From: Aquimarina amphilecti
Lineage (GTDB): Bacteria > Bacteroidota > Bacteroidia > Flavobacteriales > Flavobacteriaceae
NCBI RefSeq assembly: GCF_900109375.1
Contig: NZ_FOAB01000010.1
Span: 111,099-175,098 of the forward strand
Reading direction: 5' to 3'
Length of the DNA stretch: 64,000 bases
Position 1 is the first letter of the stretch; each line of letters opens with the position of its first letter. Made by a program: the position numbers and the translations under genes. Shown here one piece after another: positions 42,184 to 51,727 of this stretch. Under the pieces are notes generated by a model. The model was not told where the DNA came from. It was given only the letters and a program-made list of their open reading frames with translations, and made no database searches.

Positions 42184-42825
42184 ATGCACTTCATTCCAGA
42201 AGCATTAGATACATATGTAGTGAACCATACAGAACAAGAACCGGAATTACTACAAAAACTAACACGAGAAACCTATCAAAAGATATTGCAACCACGTATG
42301 CTAAGTGGACCATACCAAGGTCGCGTATTAAGTATACTTTCTAAATTAATTAACCCAAAATATATTTTAGAGATTGGCACCTATACTGGTTACTCAGCGT
42401 TATGTTTAGCAGAAGGAATGAAAAAAACTGGTGCACTACATACTATAGATGTCAATGAAGAATTAGAAGATTTTCAACGAAAGTATTTTGATCTTTCTTC
42501 TTGTGGTGATCGAATACATCAACATATAGGGAATGCTACTGAGATTATTCCAAATCTAGATATGAAATTTGATTTGGTATTTATTGATGCAGATAAACCA
42601 AACTATCCGACTTATTTTAATTTAATTATCGATAAAATGAACCCTGGAGGTGTTATTTTATCTGATAATGTTCTTTGGAGTGGTAAAGTTATAGAGAAAG
42701 TAAAAGAAGATGACCTCTCTACAAAGGCTCTCTTAGCATATAATAAAGTATTAGTAGAAGATAATCGTATAGAAACAGTATTACTACCAATTAGAGATGG
42801 ATTAACAATTAGTCGAGTACTATAA
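42184..42825 (+). CDS. SAM-dependent O-methyltransferase (class I, COMT-like)
   Basis: This 213-residue enzyme is of the catechol/caffeoyl-CoA O-methyltransferase type. The SAM site shows ILEIGTYTGYSALCLAEG, the acidic residue in HTIDVNEE and DLVFIDADKPNY, which carries the metal-binding Asp. SDNVLWSG completes the metal site. The substrate is a catechol-type or related phenol by family analogy. It is transcribed alone and converges with the S8 peptidase gene across a terminator. Confidence 0.92.
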   Translation: MHFIPEALDTYVVNHTEQEPELLQKLTRETYQKILQPRMLSGPYQGRVLSILSKLINPKYILEIGTYTGYSALCLAEGMKKTGALHTIDVNEELEDFQRKYFDLSSCGDRIHQHIGNATEIIPNLDMKFDLVFIDADKPNYPTYFNLIIDKMNPGGVILSDNVLWSGKVIEKVKEDDLSTKALLAYNKVLVEDNRIETVLLPIRDGLTISRVL

Positions 42826-42826
42826 A

Positions 42827-42856
42827 AAAAGTGGAACCAATTAAGATTCCACTTTT
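42827..42856. terminator. Bidirectional terminator between the O-methyltransferase and S8 peptidase genes
   Basis: Perfect 10-bp arms AAAAGTGGAA and TTCCACTTTT enclose a 10-base loop, between two convergent genes. Confidence 0.8.
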
Positions 42857-42892
42857 CAGATGTATTAGTAACTACAATTGCTAATTCATTAA

Positions 42893-44386
42893 TTATTGCA
42901 CTGCTTTTAGTGCGTCGATATTACCATAACCAAATTTACTATTTCGGTTAGGATAAAATTCTCCAGCTCTTTTTAACTTATCCAATACTTGTGCTCTAGA
43001 CATATTAGGATTACGTGACCAAACTAATGCTGCAATACCTGCTGTCATAGCTGTTGCTACAGAAGATCCACCAACATAAGATTGCGAACCATTATTAAAT
43101 CCTAATACAGGCACAGTTCTGCTAGTATTACTAGCTCTTTGCATAATTATAGTAAAATCAATTTTACTACCATCATGACAAATATCACAACGATTATATC
43201 CATTATCTTTCAATCCTGTTACTGCTACTGTTTCGCTCATACTTGCTGGGAATATGACACCGTACCAATTCGTAAAAGTAGTGGAAGTTCCACCGGCAGC
43301 CATGATCATTTTACCTTTCCCATATGCATATTTTACAGCATCTTTTACATTACCAATTGACCAAGGATACCCAACTGACATTGAAATTATTTTAACATCG
43401 CTTCTATTCCCTAATGCTTTTAACGCATTACTTACACCTTTACGCTCGTGATAATCGTTTAAAACCACATCTTCAGTACCTCTATACGCTACCAAATTAG
43501 AATTGTACGCCACACCAACCGGCATAAAATCATTATTACGTGGTGAAGCTATAGCAGATGCCATCTGAGTTCCGTGACCACACTTATCGTTAGGCCCATC
43601 AACATTATTTGACCACCACCAAGGAGAGTCGATAAATGTTCCAAAACGTTGTACAGATCTTCCATTGGAAGCTCCATCATTAAATCCATTTCCTAAAAGG
43701 TTTTGATTAGCTGACAAGCCCGTATCTATAAGCCCAACAGTAATTCCAGCTCCAGTACTAAGACTCCAAGCATCATCAATATTATGATTTTTATAGTTCC
43801 AAGGTAATCTAGCATTAGGAGAGATCACGCTATAATCTCCACTATTGATCGATTGTCCACTTTGACTGCAACCAGCAGACTTTTGTTGTACTTCTTCCTT
43901 AAGGTAAAATCCGTATCCATTTGGTTCTAGGTAACGAATATTATCCATTGCAAGTAATTCTTGTATTGTTTCTAATTTAGTTATTTGCAGATCTAAAACG
44001 TTCAATACCTCATCTTCTGCAATTTGAAAGTTAGAACGTTTCACTCCTTCAGTCTTCTGGACGGTTCCATAAATTTCTTCTATGATGCTATTTAATCTTG
44101 AAGATCGTTGTGTTCCATCAATAAAGCTTTCTCCTTTTTCTCCAAAACCTATTGTTAAGACTTCGCTTCCGTGCATTACAGCACTGTACAACATGTGTGC
44201 TGATGCATCTTTAGACCAATCTAAATCACCATTTTGTTTCAGTTGTGTTTCGATAAAGGAATTGATCTCTTTGATAGATAGAATTTTCTGAGAGTCTAAA
44301 CTTTCGTCAATAATTTCTGCAGGATCATTTTTTGAACAAGATACAACAAGGAGTAACCCTAAAATTAGAGGAATAATTTTTTTCAT
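42893..44386 (-). CDS. S8 subtilisin-like serine protease lipoprotein
   Basis: This 497-residue protein has a lipoprotein signal (VVSC, Cys17) and an N-terminal propeptide-like region (about 35-165). The S8 catalytic triad is visible: Asp221 in LIDTGL, His271 in CGHGTQMA and Ser442 in GGSSVATAM. The canonical GTSMATP is altered at the last position (Ala for Pro) and at Thr. Cys pairs near 270 and 400 may form a disulfide. It is probably displayed at the cell surface and degrades external protein. Confidence 0.92.
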   Translation of the reverse strand: MKKIIPLILGLLLVVSCSKNDPAEIIDESLDSQKILSIKEINSFIETQLKQNGDLDWSKDASAHMLYSAVMHGSEVLTIGFGEKGESFIDGTQRSSRLNSIIEEIYGTVQKTEGVKRSNFQIAEDEVLNVLDLQITKLETIQELLAMDNIRYLEPNGYGFYLKEEVQQKSAGCSQSGQSINSGDYSVISPNARLPWNYKNHNIDDAWSLSTGAGITVGLIDTGLSANQNLLGNGFNDGASNGRSVQRFGTFIDSPWWWSNNVDGPNDKCGHGTQMASAIASPRNNDFMPVGVAYNSNLVAYRGTEDVVLNDYHERKGVSNALKALGNRSDVKIISMSVGYPWSIGNVKDAVKYAYGKGKMIMAAGGTSTTFTNWYGVIFPASMSETVAVTGLKDNGYNRCDICHDGSKIDFTIIMQRASNTSRTVPVLGFNNGSQSYVGGSSVATAMTAGIAALVWSRNPNMSRAQVLDKLKRAGEFYPNRNSKFGYGNIDALKAVQ

Positions 44387-44717
44387 TTTAGTATAAGATT
44401 AATGAGTTTGTGTGTTAATGATTTTTTAAGATCTAAATTTTCTCAAAAACATCAAATAATTATCATTTAGTTAATTTCCGTACTAATTTATTAAATAAAA
44501 TTTAAATATTAACACTTTATATTGAAAGAATCTTAAAAAAAATCTCGTTCCTATGCTTGCATAACACTAAAAATAAGTGCTAAATACCAATGTTTATAAG
44601 GGTTTTACAGAAAAAGACTACAGAATGAGTTATACCTAAAAAAAGTACATGTTTTATACATTTAATTTAAAAACAAGGGCTTTTTTTATGGAAGTGATAA
44701 AAATTTAAGTAGTGAAA
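44387..44717. other. AT-rich intergenic stretch upstream of the S8 peptidase gene
   Basis: It must contain the promoter of the S8 peptidase gene, but no clear -7/-33 pair was found. No other gene or hairpin was recognised. Confidence 0.3.
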
Positions 44718-45011
44718 TTAGAATTTACGTTTCACCGGACCTGTGACATCATCGATATCTTTTTTAACTTGATTTATTTCTTTCTTGATGTCTGAAGTAA
44801 TAGAAGAAGGAATATCTGTATCGATACCATGTTTTTCCGCACTTTTAGTTATTTCGGATTTGATATCGTTTGTAGCATCTTTTACGATACGCATACCTTT
44901 ACCTAAACCACGAGCGATCTCTGGTATTTTATCTGCTCCAAAAACCATAACCAGAATAAATACTATAAAGGCTATTTCGGTCCCGCTAATAAATAATGGT
45001 AATCCTATCAT
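44718..45011 (-). CDS. tatA: Sec-independent protein translocase TatA
   Basis: This 97-residue Tat pore protein has one membrane segment near the N-terminus (GTEIAFIVFILVMVFG at about residues 9-24), the conserved FGADKIPEIARGLGKGMR hinge and amphipathic helix, and a charged tail. TatA oligomers carry folded proteins with twin-arginine signals across the inner membrane. tatC is not in the window. The M1 peptidase gene lies 88 bases upstream, with a terminator between. Confidence 0.9.
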   Translation of the reverse strand: MIGLPLFISGTEIAFIVFILVMVFGADKIPEIARGLGKGMRIVKDATNDIKSEITKSAEKHGIDTDIPSSITSDIKKEINQVKKDIDDVTGPVKRKF

Positions 45012-45046
45012 ATCATTGCAAATATAGCTACAATAATGTACACAAA

Positions 45047-45074
45047 AAAGCCGTTCGCGATCACGAACGGCTTT
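45047..45074 (-). terminator. Terminator of the M1 peptidase gene
   Basis: The 11-bp perfect arms AAAGCCGTTCG and CGAACGGCTTT enclose a 6-base loop and a T-run follows on the minus strand. Confidence 0.88.
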
Positions 45075-45099
45075 AATTTATAATTTAAAGGTTTTTTAA

Positions 45100-47412
45100 C
45101 TATTGTCCTTTTACCTTATTTTTAAACTTATCAAACTTTCCTAATTTTTTATTCTTAGGCCAGCTATTATTTGAAGTATCTATATCTGCAGTTTCTTGAT
45201 TAGGGTCTACAACAATTTTAGAAATCGCTTTTTCAGATGCTATTGCTCTTTTTACAGACGCATCATTCTTTCTCCAAATCTCTGCTGGATACGTTATGGT
45301 CTCGGTACTTCCATCTTCATATGTATACTCTACTATTAATGGCATTACTAAACCACCTGGTTTCTCAAAAGTAACTTCATAAAAATACTTTGGCTCTTTA
45401 AGAACTTCTCTTTCTTCAACAGAAAAGTTATCTATCAAATATTCTTTTAGAGTTTTAGCATTATCAATGATATTACCATTCTTTTTGATCGTTTCGTATT
45501 CTTCACTACCTTCTTCTACCATAAATACTAAAGGACCAAAGTCTTCAATCTTAGCTCCTCTTGCTGAAGCAAAATCTTTTGCTCTTTGATTTGGTTCTTT
45601 AGAAACAACATATTTCTTAACATCTTTTACACCAATATCAGTATAATCCGTAGTATAAAACCATCCTCTCCAGAACCAGTCTAGATCTACAGCAGATGCA
45701 TCTTCCATTGTTCTAAAGAAGTCTTCTGGTGTAGGATGTTTAAACATCCATCTTTGAGAGTATGTTCTAAAAGAATAATCAAAAAGATCTCTACCCATAA
45801 CAGTTTCTCTAAGAATATTTAATCCCGTAGCTGGTTTTGAATATGCATTAGATCCAAATTGATAAATATTATTAGATTGTGACATAATTGGAGAAATAAA
45901 ACTTTGATCTCCACTCATATAAGGAACAATTTTAGCTGCAGGCCCTCTTCTAGAAGGATATTTTTTAAGAGGTGCAATTGCATCTGGATACCATTCTCCA
46001 AAATCTTGTTCAGCTACATATTGTACAAAAGTATTAAGACCTTCATCCATCCAAGTCCATTGACGCTCATCACTATTTACAATCATTGGGAAAAAGTTAT
46101 GCCCAACTTCGTGGATAATAACACTCATCATTCCAAATTTAGTACGATCACTAAATTTTCCTTTTTTATCAGGTCTTCCATAATTCCAACAAATCATTGG
46201 ATACTCCATACCTTGATTCTTAGCATGTACAGAAATAGCTTTATGATAAGGATAATCAAAAGTCATTCTACTATAAGATTTCAATGTACTTGCCACAGCT
46301 TTAGTTGACCAATCTTCCCATAGAGGATTTCCTTCTTTAGGATACATAGAAACAGCCATAACATCTTTCCCTCCTATTTTTACAGCCATCATGTCCCAGA
46401 TGAATCTTCTAGAAGTAGCAAATCCAAAATCTCTTACATTTTTTGCACTAAGTTTCCAAGTCTTCTTACTTTCGGAAAAAGTTTTCTCCTTTGCTTCAGC
46501 TTCTTTCTGAGTTACAATAAGAACTGGTTTATCGTATGATTTTTTAGCTTTTTCATAACGACTCATCATTTCTTTAGTAAACACTTCTTTTCTATTTACC
46601 AATACTCCAGTAGCATCTAAAATATGATCAGAAGGCACTGTGATGTTAACATCGAAATCACCGAATGGAAGTGCGAATTCTCCTCGACCCCAAAATTGAT
46701 GATTTTGCCATCCTTCTACATCATTATAAACCGCCATTCTTGGATAAAACTGTGCGATAACATATGCTCGATTTCCATCTTCGAATTCTTCATAACCCGA
46801 TCTACCTCTACCATTAACATGATCGTTAATATTATACCACCAATCTATAGAGAATATAAATTTGCTACCAGATGCTAAGTCTTTCGGCATTTCCACACGC
46901 ATCATAGTTCCATTAATAGTATACTCTAATGGTTTACCTCCAGCATCTTTAACAGCCGTAATATTAAATCCTCCATCAAACGATTCTCCAAGATATTTCC
47001 CTACAAATCTATTTGGTGGATCAGCTGCATCTACTCCAGTTGGTTGAATTAATGGTGTTTTCGATTCTCTAGATCGCATATTCTGATCTAATTGCACCCA
47101 AAGAAATTCTAAATTATCCGGAGAATTATTAGTATATGTAATGGTTTCTTTACCTGTAAGCTTTTTGTTTTTATCATCAAGCTCTATATCCATTTTGTAA
47201 TCTGCTTGTTGCTGATAGTATGCAGAACCTGGAGCTCCAGAAGCAGTTCGATACATATTTGGTGTAGCAAATTCATCATACATTTGCTTAAATTTGTTCT
47301 GATTCGTATGTCCCAACTCACGAGTTTCCTCGCTTTTGTTTTCATTTTGAGCATACAATCCTAAACCAGAGACAAAAAACGTAACTGTGAGGATAAAAAG
47401 TGTTTTTTTCAT
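45100..47412 (-). CDS. M1-family zinc metallopeptidase, secreted
   Basis: This 770-residue enzyme has a signal peptide (LFILTVTFFVSGLGLYAQ). The N-terminal domain is of the M1 (aminopeptidase N-like) beta-sandwich type. The catalytic centre is His434-Glu435-x2-His438 with the third zinc ligand Glu457 (in WTWMDEGLN, 19 residues after His438). A C-terminal helical part (RTMEDASAVDLDWFWRGWFY) and a Lys-rich end follow. It is probably periplasmic or exposed at the surface and digests peptides. The large size and Bacteroidota-specific style match a widespread group annotated as M1 peptidases. Confidence 0.93.
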   Translation of the reverse strand: MKKTLFILTVTFFVSGLGLYAQNENKSEETRELGHTNQNKFKQMYDEFATPNMYRTASGAPGSAYYQQQADYKMDIELDDKNKKLTGKETITYTNNSPDNLEFLWVQLDQNMRSRESKTPLIQPTGVDAADPPNRFVGKYLGESFDGGFNITAVKDAGGKPLEYTINGTMMRVEMPKDLASGSKFIFSIDWWYNINDHVNGRGRSGYEEFEDGNRAYVIAQFYPRMAVYNDVEGWQNHQFWGRGEFALPFGDFDVNITVPSDHILDATGVLVNRKEVFTKEMMSRYEKAKKSYDKPVLIVTQKEAEAKEKTFSESKKTWKLSAKNVRDFGFATSRRFIWDMMAVKIGGKDVMAVSMYPKEGNPLWEDWSTKAVASTLKSYSRMTFDYPYHKAISVHAKNQGMEYPMICWNYGRPDKKGKFSDRTKFGMMSVIIHEVGHNFFPMIVNSDERQWTWMDEGLNTFVQYVAEQDFGEWYPDAIAPLKKYPSRRGPAAKIVPYMSGDQSFISPIMSQSNNIYQFGSNAYSKPATGLNILRETVMGRDLFDYSFRTYSQRWMFKHPTPEDFFRTMEDASAVDLDWFWRGWFYTTDYTDIGVKDVKKYVVSKEPNQRAKDFASARGAKIEDFGPLVFMVEEGSEEYETIKKNGNIIDNAKTLKEYLIDNFSVEEREVLKEPKYFYEVTFEKPGGLVMPLIVEYTYEDGSTETITYPAEIWRKNDASVKRAIASEKAISKIVVDPNQETADIDTSNNSWPKNKKLGKFDKFKNKVKGQ

Positions 47413-47473
47413 TAGAGTGTAATTGTGTTAAGTAATAAATTGCAAAATAGTTGTTTTTTAAAAGTTTAATGAT

Positions 47474-47980
47474 TTATTCACTAAACTTTAACACGCCTTC
47501 ATCCTTTTCTTTTTCGAGTATAAGACTTTTACGCTTTTTATCCTTTTTAACGTGTATAATATTTTGCTGATCATCAAAGAAATCCATCAAAACTTGATTA
47601 GATACTACTATTGTTTTTAAGGCTTCTATATTCTTTATTTCGAGATAACATAACAATAAATCATTATCGTATTCTTTTCCTATAAAATCAAAAAACACCT
47701 CTTCTCCATTTACCGTAATTGACAATTTCTGTTTTAAATATGTAGCCAAATATTGATCTACTTTAGTTTCTTCTTTTTCGGAAACTAATTCTATATTCTC
47801 ATCATATCTTTTTCTAAGAACTTCTTCAATATCATCAATAAAAATTCTTGAAATAATCTGTAGCGATTTTTGTTCTTCTATATATTCTATTTGAGTAACG
47901 CTAACATAGAATTTATGTAAAGTAGTAAAAGAACTCAATGAAATTAAGAGTACTGATAGGATAAATAGTAATTTCTTCAA
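47474..47980 (-). CDS. DUF6702-like secreted protein
   Basis: This 168-residue protein has a signal peptide (LLFILSVLLISLSSFTTLHKF). The mature part (FYVSVTQIEYIEEQKSLQIISRIFIDDIEEVL, shortened here) is the typical start of DUF6702 proteins, which are common beside M1 peptidase genes in Bacteroidota. LLCYLEIKNIE and NQVLMDFFDDQQNIIH are later conserved blocks. It lies 61 bases upstream of the M1 gene, so the two may be co-expressed. The function is unknown. Confidence 0.82.
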   Translation of the reverse strand: MKKLLFILSVLLISLSSFTTLHKFYVSVTQIEYIEEQKSLQIISRIFIDDIEEVLRKRYDENIELVSEKEETKVDQYLATYLKQKLSITVNGEEVFFDFIGKEYDNDLLLCYLEIKNIEALKTIVVSNQVLMDFFDDQQNIIHVKKDKKRKSLILEKEKDEGVLKFSE

Positions 47981-48067
47981 TTTAAAATAATTTATAAGAT
48001 GGTAAATGTACTATTTTGACATAAAATATTGTGCCAAAAATATCTTATTAAATAAAAAAGAAGAGTA

Positions 48068-48826
48068 TCAATCGATTTCTTTAATTTTCTTATAAGACTT
48101 TACCTTGACTTGAAAAAACTCTAGCAACGATAGCTTTTTAGTATTCTCTAACAAATTTTCGAAATAACTGTCTTCTGCACAGTAATACATAAAATCAGAA
48201 ATCAAATCCTCGTTTAACCCTAAATCATTTGTAAAAAAGGTTACACTAAATGAGGTTTCTCCTCTTTGAATTAATCGATCTAGATCCTGAATAGCTTTTA
48301 TCTTTTTTAACTTCTTCAAAGTTCCATTTAGATAATTAATCGGTCGATCTATAATTCCGGATTTCGCTGTATAAATCTTTCTTTCTATTTGAGTAGGTTG
48401 TTTTATATCTCTAAACGGAAGTCCTAAACTACGATTATTAACAAAAGGTTTAATTTCAATACCCTTAGTATCTTTATCTACATTCCCTGAAAGATTAATG
48501 TCACTAACATTAACTTGATCTAGTTTTGTGACTATCGGAGTTAATTTTATTTGAAAATTATCGTTACTTATATCTGATTCTACAACTATAAGAGAAACAA
48601 TATCATACTGAACAGAAGAAAAAATAATTGAATCATTAATTGCTGCAGGGATTTCGAAGTAGCCTTTTTCATCATTAGTAGTCCCAATCTTTTTTGTGTA
48701 GTTTACAATATTTATGGCAAATCCTTCCAATGAATCTGCTACAATAGTTCCTTTTAGGTTTTGAGATTGTCCAAAAGTATTAGTTGAAATAAAAAGAAAT
48801 ATAAGAATAGGTAAAATTCTGACCAT
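48068..48826 (-). CDS. Carboxypeptidase-regulatory-like secreted protein (paralogue 1)
   Basis: This 252-residue protein has a signal peptide (ILPILIFLFISTNTFGQ) and an N-terminal carboxypeptidase D regulatory-like beta-sandwich (about residues 20-100; LKGTIVADSLEGFAINIVN and DEKGYFEIPA). A polar C-terminal half follows (LISDFMYYCAEDSYFENLLEN and LLEFFQVKVKSYKKIKE). Its neighbour at 48947 shares the layout and the C-terminal SxxxLIEFL/LLEFF-xxK pattern, so the two are paralogues. The role is unknown; many similar domains serve as plug-like parts of TonB-dependent systems. Confidence 0.78.
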   Translation of the reverse strand: MVRILPILIFLFISTNTFGQSQNLKGTIVADSLEGFAINIVNYTKKIGTTNDEKGYFEIPAAINDSIIFSSVQYDIVSLIVVESDISNDNFQIKLTPIVTKLDQVNVSDINLSGNVDKDTKGIEIKPFVNNRSLGLPFRDIKQPTQIERKIYTAKSGIIDRPINYLNGTLKKLKKIKAIQDLDRLIQRGETSFSVTFFTNDLGLNEDLISDFMYYCAEDSYFENLLENTKKLSLLEFFQVKVKSYKKIKEID

Positions 48827-48946
48827 ATGATGAATTAGTTTTATGACCAGATTCGATACGCTCTCAAATAGATAAACTCAGAAACTCCGCCATACTAATT
48901 CAAAAGACGAAAGACCACTAAAAATGTTGCGTTATCAAGAAGAAGG

Positions 48947-49735
48947 TTATTTACGATCTTTATAAACTTTACTTTGAGATACCAAAAACTCGATAAGATT
49001 CAACTCATTTCCTTCCTCTAGATATGATTTATCTAATCCATTTTCTTCTGCAAAAAAGATAAAATCATTAATCTGATCCATTTCTAAAGCCAAATTTGTT
49101 TTGAAAAACTCATCATTGTACATTTTTCTAACCTTAACATCAATATCAGCTGGAACATTATCCTCACCATTATCTTTATTCTTAAAAACTACTTTAAAAA
49201 GGTTCACAAAATTAAGTCCATAAATCATTCTATCCTCCAAAAAAACTTTGTTTTCTAGCTCAGATAATTCATCAGCAGTCCAATCATAATCAGTGTCATT
49301 AATTCTATCTGTAGTAAGCTTAGCCACTTCATCTATTCCGCTTTCTGAAACACCAATTTTTTTAACATCAATAGAGACATTTCCTAACAGATCATAAGGC
49401 GTAACAATTACCTCCTCCAACAGATTAACGGATTCATTTAAAAAAATATTCAATCGCCTATTATTTAATACACCTTTATCAATTAACACCACGAACTTCT
49501 GATATTGCATAGCTATTACTTCTAGCTTATCATTGGTTCCAACACTTATCCTAAAATTACCTTTATCATCTGTGATAGTTCCTTTTTTTGTAGTCAGGTT
49601 ATAAACAACAACTCCCTCTACATCATCCCCAATGGGTGCGCTAACACGACCATCAATCATAACTCGTGAAGTTATCTGAGCAAAAGAAAAACTAATTGTA
49701 AAACATATAAAGAGTAGGGATAATTTCATTTTCAT
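48947..49735 (-). CDS. Carboxypeptidase-regulatory-like secreted protein (paralogue 2)
   Basis: This 262-residue protein has a signal peptide (MKMKLSLLFICFTISFSFAQ) and the same N-terminal regulatory-like domain (VVVYNLTTKKGTITDDKGNF and LEVIAMQYQKFVVLI). Its C-terminal half contains DFIFFAEENGLDKSYLEEGNELNLIEFL, matching the layout of paralogue 1. The two are separated by 120 bases on the same strand. A duplication is likely. The function is unknown. Confidence 0.78.
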   Translation of the reverse strand: MKMKLSLLFICFTISFSFAQITSRVMIDGRVSAPIGDDVEGVVVYNLTTKKGTITDDKGNFRISVGTNDKLEVIAMQYQKFVVLIDKGVLNNRRLNIFLNESVNLLEEVIVTPYDLLGNVSIDVKKIGVSESGIDEVAKLTTDRINDTDYDWTADELSELENKVFLEDRMIYGLNFVNLFKVVFKNKDNGEDNVPADIDVKVRKMYNDEFFKTNLALEMDQINDFIFFAEENGLDKSYLEEGNELNLIEFLVSQSKVYKDRK

Positions 49736-49843
49736 AGTTAGCTGGGTTAAATTTGTATGTATTCAAGATACTATAATTTTTCAATATGTTTTGAAGATTT
49801 CTTTATAAGAAAACGTTAAACTACCTTTACTAAAAACAATTTT

Positions 49844-50551
49844 ATGCAAAACTGTATCATTGCGAGTACCTCTACTATCCACGGAAGTGGTCCGTTAGAA
49901 TATTTATTTGATGCCTTAATTGAACTTTATAAAGATTCTGACCAAATATTGTTTATTCCATATGCACGCCCGGGGGGAATCTCACATGATGAATATACTA
50001 TTGGAGTCAATAATATTTTCAAAAAAATAAATAAAAGAATACTTGGCGTTCATATGTTTCCTGATATTGCAGAAGCATTCGAAAACACGCAAGGGATTTT
50101 TACTGGCGGAGGAAACACTTTCTTACTAGTAGATCAATTATATAGAAACAATGTACTTGAGCCTCTTAAGCGGGCAATTGATTCCGGAATTCCATATCTA
50201 GGTACTAGTGCAGGGAGTAACATTTGTGGACTTACGATGCAAACAACTAACGATATGCCTATCGTACATCCGCCTAGCATTAAAACATTAGGAATTATGC
50301 CTTTTAATATAAATGCTCATTATTTAGACCCTAATCCAAAATCTACTCATAAAGGAGAAACTAGAGAAACACGTATTAAAGAGTTTCATAATTTAAACCC
50401 ACAACCAGTAGTTGGACTTAGAGAAGGGAGTTGGTTAAGAATTTTAGATAACAACATCATATTAGAAGGTGATTTATCAGCCAGAGTTTTTGAACAAAAT
50501 AAAACTCCTTATGAAATAACGTCAAAAAGTTCTTTATCAGCGCTAAATTAA
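49844..50551 (+). CDS. pepE: Dipeptidase E (peptidase S51)
   Basis: This 235-residue cytoplasmic peptidase hydrolyses Asp-X dipeptides. The Ser nucleophile lies in YLGTSAGSN, and GIFTGGGNTF precedes it. The His in IVHPPSIKTLG and the Glu-rich THKGETRETRIKEF complete the typical S51 pattern, as does VGLREGSWL. It is followed after 7 bases by the glutaminase gene, so the two may be co-transcribed and act together in amino-acid use. Confidence 0.92.
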   Translation: MQNCIIASTSTIHGSGPLEYLFDALIELYKDSDQILFIPYARPGGISHDEYTIGVNNIFKKINKRILGVHMFPDIAEAFENTQGIFTGGGNTFLLVDQLYRNNVLEPLKRAIDSGIPYLGTSAGSNICGLTMQTTNDMPIVHPPSIKTLGIMPFNINAHYLDPNPKSTHKGETRETRIKEFHNLNPQPVVGLREGSWLRILDNNIILEGDLSARVFEQNKTPYEITSKSSLSALN

Positions 50552-50558
50552 ATTTCAT

Positions 50559-51473
50559 ATGCAATATCAAAAAATTCTTGATACTATTAAAGAAGAATTA
50601 TCTACTAAACAAAACAAAGGAAAAGTAGCTTCCTACATTCCTGAATTGGCCAAAGTAGACCCAAATAAATTTGGAATGCATTTATATTGCATCAACTCTG
50701 GTCATTATGGTTTTGGTAATGAAGAGGAACAGTTTTCTATCCAAAGTATATCTAAGGTATTTTCTTTAACATTAGCCATGTCTTTATTAAATGACGAGTT
50801 ATTTGAAAGAGTTGATGTAGAACCTTCTGGAGACCCTTTCAATTCTTTAGTACAATTAGAATATGAGAACGGAATACCAAGAAATCCATTAATCAATTCT
50901 GGAGCCTTGGTCATTGCTGATATTTTGGTTTCTACACTAGACAACCCTAAGAAACAACTTTTAGATTTTATTCATGAAATTACTGGAAATACTGGGATTA
51001 ATATTAACTTAAAAGTTTTTAATTCTGAAAAAAAATATAGTAATAGGAATGCTTCATTATTGCATCTAATGAAATCTTTTGGTAATGTCAAAAACGATAT
51101 TGAAACAGTTTTGGACCTCTATATTTTTCAATGCTCTATCGCCATGTCTTGTAAAGAATTAGCGACTGCCTTTATGGTTTATGCAAATTCTGGGAGGACT
51201 CTATTTGACAAAAAGCAAATAATCTCGGAAAGAAAAATAAAACGTATCAATGCTATTATGCAAACCTGCGGTTTTTATGACGAAGCTGGAGAATTTAGTT
51301 TTAGAGTAGGCTTACCCGGCAAAAGTGGTGTTGGCGGAGGAATTGCTGCTATTCATCCAGGTCAATATGCCGTTACAACTTGGAGCCCTCCATTAAACCC
51401 TAAAGGAAATTCTGAATTAGGAATGTATGCATTAGAAAGATTAACTACTTTGACTGGGTTTTCTATTTTTTAA
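50559..51473 (+). CDS. glsA: Glutaminase
   Basis: This 304-residue enzyme converts glutamine to glutamate and ammonia. The Ser63-x2-Lys66 motif in FSIQSISKVFSL is the catalytic centre, as in bacterial and mammalian glutaminases. NPLINSGALV, MSCKELA and PGKSGVGGGI are conserved. There is no transmembrane segment. It is downstream of pepE by 7 bases. The length matches the family, and the call is secure. Confidence 0.95.
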   Translation: MQYQKILDTIKEELSTKQNKGKVASYIPELAKVDPNKFGMHLYCINSGHYGFGNEEEQFSIQSISKVFSLTLAMSLLNDELFERVDVEPSGDPFNSLVQLEYENGIPRNPLINSGALVIADILVSTLDNPKKQLLDFIHEITGNTGININLKVFNSEKKYSNRNASLLHLMKSFGNVKNDIETVLDLYIFQCSIAMSCKELATAFMVYANSGRTLFDKKQIISERKIKRINAIMQTCGFYDEAGEFSFRVGLPGKSGVGGGIAAIHPGQYAVTTWSPPLNPKGNSELGMYALERLTTLTGFSIF

Positions 51474-51587
51474 AAAAGTAGTTTGATGCTCGTATTTTAA
51501 TAAATTTGACTACCTAATAACTATAAAAAAATATCTGATTAAAATTAATTCTAAATCAAATAAAAATTTAGAAAACAACAATTTACA

Positions 51588-51710
51588 CTATGCTTCCGGA
51601 GAACAGGAGCACTCTGTAATAGCTTTAAAATCTTCCAATGAATAATCGGAATTAGAAACTAGCTTTTCAACTAGCAGGAAAAATCTATAATTGATAAAAA
51701 TAACCAACAT
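51588..51710 (-). CDS. Possible 40-residue protein
   Basis: An ATG-to-TAG frame of 40 codons lies 17 bases downstream of the membrane-TPR gene. It has a hydrophobic start (MLVIFINYRFFLLVEKLV) and a short Cys-rich end (TECSCSPEA). It was found by eye only. It may be chance; nothing else supports it. Confidence 0.25.
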   Translation of the reverse strand: MLVIFINYRFFLLVEKLVSNSDYSLEDFKAITECSCSPEA

Positions 51711-51727
51711 AATCTCACCTCAAAAAA

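Noticed and set aside
45904..47047. Plus-strand frames antisense to the M1 peptidase gene
   Set aside because: The M1 gene has its complete catalytic motif on the other strand; these frames are shadows.
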